A stretch of 6,005 bases of DNA from Candidatus Cloacimonadota bacterium (GTDB lineage Bacteria; Muiribacteriota; UBA6191; JACPRK01): positions 1-6,005 of the forward strand of contig JAJFLN010000787.1 in assembly GCA_021772705.1 (NCBI GenBank), read 5' to 3'. The notes under the pieces are model-generated. The model ran no database searches. It saw nothing but the letters and a program-made list of their open reading frames with translations, and was not told the origin of the DNA. The position numbers and the translations under genes were made by a program. Below are positions 1 to 5,145 of the stretch, piece after piece. Each line of letters starts with the position of its first letter. The stretch's first letter is position 1.

Positions 1-401
1 CCATCGCTCGAGGAGCACTTCATGTGGAGCACCGCGATGCCGTCCTGACTTCGCTTCGGACGCGCCTGGGCAAGAGGATGACGCCGGACGTAGCGAGCCA
101 GCCCATTGCGACTCCCGCTCGCCGGAGGGCATTCGGGCACGCCAGGGGCGTCGGCACGAGATTCCCTCGTTAGATGAATGCTGTCCCTCCGCCTCTGAAG
201 AGTTCGCTTCCCGAGGCGACTCGCCAGGCCCCCCCCTCAGAACCGAGTCTCCGATGGCCCGACCCGTGATCCTGCTCATCGGACTCTCCGCGCTCCGGGA
301 CGGGGGACCTTCCGAGTCAACATCACGAACTGGCATGTTCCCTGCGTGGTAAGCCCGACCGTGAGTAAGAACCACGAAGCTTGTACCGGAGGGGTGAGAA
401 C
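1..401. other. Left-edge region with no convincing gene
   Basis: I see no confident gene in these 400 bases. Frame 1 is open from the window edge to a TGA at 46-48 and reads PSLEEHFMWSTAMPS. This could be the last 15 residues of a gene lying to the left, but it is too short to judge. Frame 2 is open from base 2 to a TAA at 350-352, but the translation is rich in Ser, Arg, Pro and Gly and looks like GC-rich non-coding sequence. Within it, an ATG at 254 begins with a short signal-like stretch (MARPVILLIGLSAL). The next frame over, about 309-402, loosely resembles a heavy-metal-associated domain. Together these could be a decayed gene, but that reading is weak. Confidence 0.35.
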
Positions 402-737
402 GTGATTGCCTGCGATTGTGTTCGTAACGCGCTTGAGTATTCCAGGGAACATCGCGACATTCAGGAGCGATTACTCCGTACTCGGGAGACACTGCTGCGC
501 ATTCAGGCCGATCGAAAAGGGCGTCACCATCACTGGCTCAAGATGGCCAGCCCATGTTCAGACGTGACGGCCCTCGTTTTCGTCCCATGGCAGGGCACGG
601 CGCGGGCAAACCCGGACCAGGGACTGGCAGCCCTCCTCGACAGGCCGCCGCTGAAGCCTCCGCCCCCAGAGAAGCCTCCGCCGCTACTCCAGGAGGAGCC
701 CGAACCTCCCCGCCCCTGGATGTGCATGAAGGCGTAG
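402..737 (+). CDS. Doubtful small protein, antisense to the membrane-protein gene tail
   Basis: This possible small gene of 111 residues starts at GTG 402. A good ribosome site, GGAGGGG at 388-394, sits 7 bases upstream; a TTG at 381 in the same frame is a weaker alternative. The first 45 or so residues are charged and helix-like (EYSREHRDIQERLLRTRET) and belong to no family I recognise. The second half, after about 530, runs opposite the minus-strand membrane-protein gene. It is Pro/Leu-rich simply because that gene encodes Gly/Ser repeats on the other strand. Codon third positions in the first part are less G/C-biased than in the confident genes. It may be a genuine short ORF whose stop is reached by accident, or chance. 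Confidence 0.2.
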   Translation: MIACDCVRNALEYSREHRDIQERLLRTRETLLRIQADRKGRHHHWLKMASPCSDVTALVFVPWQGTARANPDQGLAALLDRPPLKPPPPEKPPPLLQEEPEPPRPWMCMKA

Positions 738-1219
738 ATGAGAGGCCCGAACCCCCAGGTCCAGGGATCGACCTGTCCATGCTGGAACCAGAGGAAGATC
801 CAGACCATCGCCGCCGCCAGGGCCGCATTGATCAGAAACAGGAAGAACTTCCCTCCGAAGTCGGCCTTCTGCTTCTTCGACTCGATCCAGATCGCCACGG
901 ACAGCAAGGCGATCTGGACCAGGGCCAACACGGTCTGGGCGCCCGTGAGATACATGGCGCAGGTCGCCGCCACGATCGACACAATCAGGGCGGTTTCGAC
1001 CGGACGGGCCTCGACATGCAGCCCATCGCCCGAGTGGATTCCGTCTCGTACCCGGGCCGCCAGACCGAGGGCGGCGGCCCCGTTCACGAGCGCCTGGACG
1101 TGAACGCCTTCCCGGACCAACAGCCGGGCGAGCAGGACCGACAGGGCCATCGGCAAGGACTGGGGGCGCCGGGCATGGCGGCCTGTGCTGAAGCCGCTTC
1201 TTGCGGCTTCGAGGCGCAC
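530..1219 (-). CDS. Small multi-span membrane protein with Gly/Ser-rich C-terminal tail
   Basis: The function is unknown. From the GTG at 1219 the product is 229 residues. An in-frame ATG at 1150 would give 206 residues. I keep the GTG because it begins one base after the redoxin stop, where translational coupling is plausible, but neither start has a strong ribosome site. Strong hydrophobic segments lie near residues 76-92, 94-112 and 124-145, separated by a charged turn ESKKQKAD. A Trp/Phe-rich stretch (WTWGFGPL) is followed by a flexible tail, GSSWSSGGGFSGGGGFSGG. This FSGGGG tail resembles the C-terminus of YgcG/TPM-domain membrane proteins, which usually end in a GGASGSW-like motif. Here residues RRAASPW sit at that point and the frame then runs on for 28 unrelated residues, so the end may be degenerate. 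No TPM domain is visible in the N-terminal part. Codon third positions are strongly G/C up to the tail, which supports real coding. Confidence 0.55.
   Translation of the reverse strand: MRLEAARSGFSTGRHARRPQSLPMALSVLLARLLVREGVHVQALVNGAAALGLAARVRDGIHSGDGLHVEARPVETALIVSIVAATCAMYLTGAQTVLALVQIALLSVAIWIESKKQKADFGGKFFLFLINAALAAAMVWIFLWFQHGQVDPWTWGFGPLIYAFMHIQGRGGSGSSWSSGGGFSGGGGFSGGLSRRAASPWSGFARAVPCHGTKTRAVTSEHGLAILSQ
653..688. repeat. Two tandem 18-base units encoding the FSGGGG tail
   Basis: GAAGCCTCCGCC occurs at 653-664 and again at 671-682, a period of 18 bases. On the minus strand the units encode the repeated GGGFSG block in the tail of the membrane protein. Repeats of this kind can gain or lose units by slippage. 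That is one possible reason why the reading frame after this point looks degenerate. Confidence 0.6.
1190..1210 (-). terminator. Hairpin just past the redoxin stop
   Basis: GAAGCCGC (1190-1197) and GCGGCTTC (1203-1210) form a perfect 8-bp stem around a 5-base loop, starting 10 bases downstream of the redoxin stop codon on the minus strand. There is no run of T after it on either strand, so it is not a standard intrinsic terminator. It could attenuate transcription or stabilise the redoxin mRNA end. If the membrane-protein gene starts at GTG 1219, the hairpin lies inside its first codons. Confidence 0.35.
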
Positions 1220-1220
1220 G

Positions 1221-1817
1221 TCACTTCCCGTACTTCACGGAGCAGCCATAAGGCGTCGTCGTCGCCTCCGGAACCTCATCTCCGGCCAGGAGAGCCGAGA
1301 GGGCCGCATCGACATGGTTGGCCGGCGAATCCTTGTCTCCGCGCTTGTCGTCGTCGATAGCGCCGCTGTACCTGAGGACGCCCTCGGCGTCGATGACGAA
1401 CATGTGAGGCGTGGACCGGGCGTGATAGTCGAGGCCCACCTGGCCCGATCGATCGTCCAGGATCGGATAGGGAAGATCGTGGGCCGCCCGGAACTCCCGG
1501 TCGTCCTCCTTCGACATGTAGTGGGTGGAGTTGATGGCCAGCCACTTGACGCCCTTCTCGGCATACTTCCGGGCCAGGCCGGACATGGTGCCGGCCGAGT
1601 AGTGTCGCTTGACGTAGGGGCAGTCCGGGTTCACCCATTCCAGCACCACCGGGCTCCCCCGAAGATCGCTCAGCTTCACCACACTTCCGTCCTGATCGGT
1701 CAATTCAAACTCCGGTGCCGGCTGGCCTACGGGTGCCTCGTCGGCCCGGAGTTCCAGCGGCGCCGGGCAGGCGATGAGCAAGAGAGCCAGCAGCGATACT
1801 GGAAAGAGTCTGAGCAT
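1221..1817 (-). CDS. Redoxin (AhpC/TSA-type thioredoxin-fold) lipoprotein
   Basis: This is a 198-residue thioredoxin-fold protein of the peroxiredoxin-like redoxin family, likely anchored outside the cytoplasmic membrane. It probably reduces peroxides or handles thiols; the substrate is unknown. The ATG at 1817 is preceded by GAAAGGA about 7 bases upstream, so the longer open frame above it is not used. Residues 1-17 form a signal peptide with hydrophobic core and lipobox LIAC, making Cys17 a candidate lipidated residue; an Ala-Asp site near residue 25 is an alternative Sec cleavage point. The redoxin core begins at PAPEFELTDQDG (33-44). The active site EWVNPDCPYVKRHY (60-73) carries a single Cys66 rather than CxxC. 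The cis-Pro loop is STPHMFVID (135-143). The C-terminal PYGCSVKY (189-196) is a hallmark of this subfamily, and Cys192 could be the resolving thiol. Length is normal for the family. It probably heads a short operon with the membrane protein downstream. Confidence 0.9.
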   Translation of the reverse strand: MLRLFPVSLLALLLIACPAPLELRADEAPVGQPAPEFELTDQDGSVVKLSDLRGSPVVLEWVNPDCPYVKRHYSAGTMSGLARKYAEKGVKWLAINSTHYMSKEDDREFRAAHDLPYPILDDRSGQVGLDYHARSTPHMFVIDAEGVLRYSGAIDDDKRGDKDSPANHVDAALSALLAGDEVPEATTTPYGCSVKYGK

Positions 1818-1840
1818 TCGAGGCTTCCTTTCATCGAGAG

Positions 1841-1856
1841 GGTGACGGAGGTCACC
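1841..1856. repeat. 16-base inverted repeat upstream of redoxin
   Basis: GGTGAC-GGAG-GTCACC is a perfect 6-bp inverted repeat with a 4-base centre. It ends 23 bases before the redoxin start codon. It could be a repressor half-site pair or a small 5'-leader hairpin. The sequence does not decide which. Confidence 0.45.
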
Positions 1857-2102
1857 GAGGGAGAATGTCCCACTTTCCATGTACCTGCGAGTCTCCCCGG
1901 AAGTCACGCACTTTGCGTCTGCACGTCGGGATTCGCCGTCCCCTTCAGGGGGGGCTTGAGTTGAGTTCCCTCTGCGAAGTACACTTTCGACAGTAGCCAT
2001 CGTCGTCGCTCCGGATGTCGCAGCGTACTTGCGCAGGCCGTCCGCGAGGCTCCGATGGAATCGGAATGACCGATGTCCTTCGGAGTCGTGCGCGATGATC
2101 AA

Positions 2103-2122
2103 GACTCGAAAGGAGCCGAGTC
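2103..2122 (+). promoter_or_regulatory. ectD ribosome site in a hairpin loop
   Basis: GACTCG (2103-2108) and CGAGTC (2117-2122) are perfect complements. The 8-base loop between them, AAAGGAGC, contains the Shine-Dalgarno sequence AAAGGAG for the ATG at 2126. The SD lies 10 bases before the start codon. The fold would display the SD in the loop. This may influence translation of ectD, though a 6-bp stem is marginal. Confidence 0.5.
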
Positions 2123-2125
2123 ACC

Positions 2126-2989
2126 ATGAGCCGAATCGATCCTTATCATTCACGCACGGGCCATCCCTGGGAGATTGCTGATCGGCACGATCCCGTTGTC
2201 TGGGAGCAGGGGGAGGGACCTCTGGAGAGCGTTCAGCTCGAGTCATACGGGAAGGATGGCTTCCTGTTGCTCCGGGACATCTTCTCCCGGGAGGAAGTGG
2301 AGTCGATGATCCGCGCCACTGACGAGTTGCGGGAACGGTTCGCCACGGAGGACAGGCCCGAGGCGGTCCTGGAGCCCGGCACGAAGGAGCTCCGATCTCT
2401 GTTCCGGGTGCACCGGTACCACTCGCTCTACGAGGGCGTCGTCTCGGATCCGAGAGTCACCGGGCCTGCCCGCCAGATTCTCGGGGGTGATGTCTACGTG
2501 CATCAGTCGCGGGTCAACTTGAAGCCCGGCTTCGAGGGCCGCGAGTTCTACTGGCACTCCGACTTCGAGACCTGGCATGTGGAGGACGGCATGCCCCGGA
2601 TGCGGGCTCTGAGCGCCTCCCTGCTCCTGTCGGATTCCCTGGACTGCAACGGACCTCTGATGGTGGTTCCAGGATCTCATCGCCGTTACGTCCGCTGCCC
2701 CGGCACGACTCCGGAAGAACACTTCAAGGAGTCTCTGCGCAAGCAGGACATCGGCGTCCCCCCCCGGGAAGCCCTCAGCAGCCTCGCCGAGAACGGCGGC
2801 ATCCGGACCCTGGTTGCTCCCGCCGGCAGCGTCATCCTGTTCGACTGCAACCTGATGCATGGTTCCGGCGGAAACATGAGCCCCTACCCGAGGAACAGCC
2901 TGTTCGTCGTCTACAACAGCATCGAGAACCGCCTGGAAGATCCCTTCAGTGGTCTGCCGCCTCGGCCGGTATTCCTCGGCGAGAGGTGA
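2126..2989 (+). CDS. ectD: Ectoine 5-hydroxylase
   Basis: EctD is a cytoplasmic Fe(II)/2-oxoglutarate-dependent dioxygenase that converts ectoine plus O2 and 2-oxoglutarate to 5-hydroxyectoine, succinate and CO2. The 287-residue product has a normal EctD length (about 290-310). The EctD signature YWHSDFETWHVEDGMP spans 142-157. Iron ligands are His144, Asp146 and, in the FDCNLMHGSGGN block, His245. The 2-oxoglutarate pocket includes Gln127, Asn131 and Arg256. The substrate-side VNLKPGF block (130-136) is also present. The N-terminus contains the family-typical Pro-His-Trp type opening (TGHPWEIADRHDPVVW). No active-site residue is missing, so the enzyme looks functional. The ATG at 2126 has AAAGGAG 10 bases upstream. 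The gene faces ectB tail to tail with 26 bases between them, so the two cannot share a message, unlike the usual ectABC(D) operon. EctD needs ready-made ectoine, from synthesis elsewhere or by uptake. Confidence 0.95.
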   Translation: MSRIDPYHSRTGHPWEIADRHDPVVWEQGEGPLESVQLESYGKDGFLLLRDIFSREEVESMIRATDELRERFATEDRPEAVLEPGTKELRSLFRVHRYHSLYEGVVSDPRVTGPARQILGGDVYVHQSRVNLKPGFEGREFYWHSDFETWHVEDGMPRMRALSASLLLSDSLDCNGPLMVVPGSHRRYVRCPGTTPEEHFKESLRKQDIGVPPREALSSLAENGGIRTLVAPAGSVILFDCNLMHGSGGNMSPYPRNSLFVVYNSIENRLEDPFSGLPPRPVFLGER

Positions 2990-3009
2990 CGGGTCCCGGG
3001 GAGTGAACC

Positions 3010-3024
3010 GGCGGCTCAGCCGCC
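3010..3024. terminator. Compact hairpin at the ectB stop codon, between convergent genes
   Basis: GGCGGCT-C-AGCCGCC is a perfect inverted repeat centred on 3017. In practice it folds as a 6-bp GC stem with a 3-base loop. It lies 21 bases past the ectD stop and includes the TGA stop of ectB (3016-3018) on the other strand. It could slow transcription from either side. There is no T-tract, and part of the repeat simply encodes the final Gly-Gly-stop of EctB. Confidence 0.3.
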
Positions 3025-4261
3025 CACGACTTCTTCCACGGCTTCCTCCAGGATATCCAGGCCCTTGCTCAGATCGTCCTCCTGGAGTGTGAGGGGCGGC
3101 AGCAGCTTCAGGACCTGATCCCTGGCGCCAGAGGTCTCGGCTATCAGACCGCGACGGAATGCAGCGGCCGAGATGGCTCCTGCGTGGGAGGCCTCCGGCA
3201 GCTCCAGCCCACGGATAAGGCCTCGCCCCAGGACCTGACCTCCCCAGCGGCTCGCCAGTCCCCCCAGACGCTCCTGAATCAGGTCGCCCTTGCGCTGCAC
3301 GGAACGACTCAGTTCGTCGGTGGTCCAGAAGAGCTTGAGGGCCGTCGTGGCCGTCACCATGGCGGGGTTGAATCCCCGGAATGTGCCGTTGTGCTCGCCG
3401 GGCTCCCAGACATCGTGCTTCTCCTTCAGCAACAGGATGGCGAAGGGAAACCCGTAGCCCGACAGCGACTTGGAGAGACAGATCAGGTCCGGGGACAGGT
3501 CCATCTCCTCGAAGCTGAAGAACGGCCCGGTCCTGCCGCAGCCGACGCTGGATGTCGTCCAGTACGAGCAGCGCACCATGGGTTCTTGCCACGTCCTGGA
3601 TCCGCCGGAGCCATTCCGCCGAGGCGACGTTTATCCCCCCCTCGCCCTGGACCGTCTCCACGACAATAGCGGCCGGGGCTTCGATTCCTCCGCTGGGATC
3701 CGATAGCTGCCGGTCGAGAGCTTCCGCCGTGTCGACGCCGTCACCGAGATAGCCGTCGAAGGGGGCATGGGTGACATCGTTCAACGGTACGCCAGCACCG
3801 GATCGCTTCTTCCCGTTGCAGGTCAGGGCCAGAGATCCAAGGGTCATGCCGTGGAACCCGTTGGTGAAGGCGATCACCTGGGTCCGGCCCGTCACCTTGC
3901 GGGCCAGTTTCAGCGCCGACTCGACGGCGTTCGTCCCCGTCGGTCCCGGGAACATCACCTTGTAGTCCATGTTCCTCGGTCGAAGGATCACATCGTTCAG
4001 CGTCTCGAGGAACTCGAGCTTTGCCTCCGTGGCCATATCCAGGCCGTGGGTGATCCCCTCGGAGGTGAGATAGGTGAGCAGAGCCTCCCGCAGCGTGGGG
4101 TGGTTGTGACCGTAGTTCAGCGTCCCCGCTCCGGCGAAGAAGTCGATGTACTCCTTGCCAGACCTGTCGATCATCAAGTGCCCCCGGGCGCTGGCGAACA
4201 CCGTCGGGAACGAGCGTACGTAGCTTCTGACATTGGACTCCAGCTGTTCGACTATCTCCAC
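3016..4261 (-). CDS. ectB: Diaminobutyrate-2-oxoglutarate aminotransferase, frame broken by one base
   Basis: EctB is a PLP-dependent class-III aminotransferase that makes L-2,4-diaminobutyrate from aspartate semialdehyde and glutamate, the first step of ectoine synthesis. Reading GTG 4261 down to 3548, then shifting frame, gives 414 residues, close to the usual 420 or so. The GTG has GGAGGT (4266-4271) just upstream and gives the typical EctB N-terminus ELESNVRSY-like (QLESNVRSYVRSFPTVF). Motifs in order are FFAGAGTLNYGHN (41-53), PLP phosphate loop GPTGTNAVE (106-114), TNGFHGMT (133-140), ETVQGEGGINVAS (202-214), cofactor Asp235 in LDDIQ, then VGCGRTG, catalytic Lys264 in CLSKSLSGYG, and WEPGEHNGTFRG. 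An extra base at 3547 separates DDIQ from VGCGRTG. Both sides are otherwise perfectly conserved, so sequencing error or very recent mutation is likely. Unless corrected, the catalytic Lys is lost. No ectA or ectC adjoins it. Confidence 0.9.
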
Positions 4262-4334
4262 GGGGACCTCCAGGCCGGCGGGCCCTCGACCGATTTCGGC
4301 CGGCAGCCCGAACTTGCTCTTGCAATGAGTCGTT

Positions 4335-4364
4335 CACTATTGATTGTCACAGCAACCAATAGTG
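4335..4364. promoter_or_regulatory. 8-bp inverted repeat downstream of the ectB promoter
   Basis: CACTATTG (4335-4342) and CAATAGTG (4357-4364) are exact inverted copies separated by 14 bases, so their centres are 22 bases apart, about two helical turns. The pair lies at roughly +1 to +29 of the predicted ectB transcript. That position would suit a dimeric repressor that blocks promoter clearance, and the adjacent MarR-type regulator is the natural candidate. Confidence 0.6.
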
Positions 4365-4374
4365 TGGTAACTAT
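4359..4374. promoter_or_regulatory. ATAGT-n6-ACTAT pair over the ectB -10 element
   Basis: ATAGT (4359-4363) and ACTAT (4370-4374) form a second inverted pair with a 6-base gap, sharing its left half with the larger repeat. On the minus strand it overlaps the -10 hexamer TATAGT and the expected start of transcription. The EctR1 site of Methylomicrobium, as I recall it, is TATTTAGT-GT-ACTATATA. The half-site sequence here is close to that, but the spacing differs. Confidence 0.5.
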
Positions 4375-4398
4375 AGCACCAGCAACGTCCGAGGTCCA
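4370..4398 (-). promoter_or_regulatory. Putative sigma70 promoter of ectB
   Basis: Reading the minus strand, -35 TGGACC (4393-4398, 4 of 6 to TTGACA) and -10 TATAGT (4370-4375, 5 of 6 to TATAAT) are separated by exactly 17 bases. Transcription would start near 4363 and give a leader of about 100 bases before GTG 4261. The overlap with the inverted ACTAT half-sites fits repression. No start-site data support this; it rests on consensus match and position. Confidence 0.5.
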
Positions 4399-4569
4399 GC
4401 GCAGCAACCCCCCATGCGAGGAAAACCCGCATCTCGGGAAGCGCCGGCGGCAGCCGAGACCATGCCGGCCCACAGCGACTGATCTCGGGCGAGGCATTGT
4501 GATCCTTTCGGCAGAAAGCGGCCTGGCTCATTGCGGATCGCCGCCGGTCGTGGCATCCTGCTCTCGCCG

Positions 4570-5145
4570 ATGGTAGAGAAGAGAAAGCAGAAGCGTCGGG
4601 GACCCCACTCCGCCGTCGCAGGGGCAAAGAAGAAGCCCGGTGTATCCCGCAAGGACCGGGCCGAGCGTGAGATGGCCTACGAGGTCCTCCGATCCATCCG
4701 GAAGATCATCAAGCGAGTCTCGGAGCACTCAAAGCACCTCTCCAGGATCGCCGGCCTCACGGTGCCGCAGCTGATGTGCCTCAAGTGCATCGGGGAGCTG
4801 GAGAGTTCCGGCGAGGTGACTGCCGTGCAGGTGAGTGAGATCGTCTATCTGTCGCCGCCCACGGTGTCCCGGATCATCGATCGTCTCGAGCAGGCGGGAC
4901 TGGTCTCCCGTGTCCGTCTCGCCTCGGATCGCCGGAAGGTGCGCCTCACTCTGACCGACAAGGGACTGGAACGGTATCTGGCCTTGCCCGCGCCACTTCA
5001 GGAGATCTTCGTCGCCCGCTACTCGGCCCTGGACGCGCCGAGCCGAGTAGAACTGTTGAGGGCTCTCGAGACCATCACGGATCTCATGGACGCTCGTGAC
5101 ATCGACGCTTCGCCGCTGCTGGTACCGGAGACCACGGCTCAGTAA
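4570..5145 (+). CDS. ectR: MarR-family regulator, EctR/CosR-like
   Basis: This 191-residue winged-helix regulator most likely represses ectoine genes, as EctR does in methylotrophs. The N-terminal 35 residues are a basic, disordered tail (MVEKRKQKRRG). A dimerisation helix then covers about 36-58 (EVLRSIRKIIKRVSEHSKHL). The wHTH follows: GLTVPQLMCLKCI (62-74), recognition helix SPPTVSRIIDRLEQAG (95-110), and the wing with the MarR signature SDRRKVRLTLTDKG (119-132). The C-terminus, PLQEIFVARYSALDAP onwards to MDARDIDASPLL, matches the C-terminal helices typical of EctR-type proteins. Cys70 and Cys73 form a CxxC in the first helix of the wHTH, a possible redox or metal handle. The ATG at 4570 is chosen because the upstream TTG at 4531 also lacks a ribosome site; no good SD is visible for either. 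It is divergent from ectB, and the shared spacer contains operator-like repeats. Its stop overlaps the dctP stop. Confidence 0.85.
   Translation: MVEKRKQKRRGPHSAVAGAKKKPGVSRKDRAEREMAYEVLRSIRKIIKRVSEHSKHLSRIAGLTVPQLMCLKCIGELESSGEVTAVQVSEIVYLSPPTVSRIIDRLEQAGLVSRVRLASDRRKVRLTLTDKGLERYLALPAPLQEIFVARYSALDAPSRVELLRALETITDLMDARDIDASPLLVPETTAQ

Larger units (their letters stand above)
1818..2125. promoter_or_regulatory. 308-base divergent spacer between redoxin and ectD
   Basis: This non-coding spacer must hold the promoters of the redoxin (minus) and ectD (plus) genes. I could not find a convincing sigma70 pair for either gene. Short inverted repeats are present: GGTGAC/GTCACC at 1841-1856, CCCCT/AGGGG around 1940-1951, TCCGAT/ATCGGA at 2051-2065, and the hairpin over the ectD ribosome site at 2103-2122. 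Frames crossing the spacer translate to Arg/Ser/Pro-rich sequence and look accidental. Confidence 0.6.
4262..4569. promoter_or_regulatory. 308-base divergent control region, ectB and ectR
   Basis: This spacer separates the divergent ectB (minus) and MarR-type regulator (plus) genes. The AT-richer block 4335-4376 stands out in a GC-rich setting and holds the putative ectB promoter and operator. Further right there is a direct repeat ATCTCGGG (4431-4438 and 4482-4489) and an inverted repeat TCTCGG/CCGAGA (4432-4437, 4454-4459). For the regulator, TTGTCA at 4344-4349 is a possible -35 but has only weak -10 partners. Its own promoter therefore remains undefined. No additional gene is visible. Confidence 0.65.

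Noticed and set aside
653..688. Repeat array of CRISPR type
   Set aside because: There are only two adjacent 18-base units with no spacers, and they are explained by Gly/Ser coding.
554..1360. Long plus-strand frame across the membrane-protein and redoxin genes
   Set aside because: It is a shadow of the minus-strand genes. The translation is Arg/Gly/Pro/His-rich with no motif, and there is no ribosome site.
1185..1964. Plus-strand frame of 259 codons opposite the redoxin
   Set aside because: It mirrors a confidently identified redoxin on the minus strand and shows no family motifs of its own.
1818..2102. N-terminal extension of the redoxin to an upstream start
   Set aside because: The ATG at 1817 has a good ribosome site and starts a textbook signal peptide, which must be at the N-terminus.
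2243..3547. Continuation of the ectB starting frame to give a 672-residue protein
   Set aside because: After DDIQ the translation loses all family motifs, becomes Arg/Gly/Pro-rich and then runs antisense to ectD. The true EctB sequence continues in the next frame.
3541..3556. Programmed frameshifting in ectB
   Set aside because: There is no slippery heptamer, no run of identical bases and no stop codon at the shift point, and no EctB I know of uses frameshifting.
3741..4337. Minus-strand frame of 198 codons overlapping the ectB start
   Set aside because: It is out of frame with EctB, very Arg/Gly-rich, and its ATG lies in the operator region, upstream of the real GTG start and its ribosome site.
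3767..4576. Plus-strand frame of 269 codons opposite the start of ectB
   Set aside because: It is a shadow of ectB extended through the intergenic region, without recognisable motifs.
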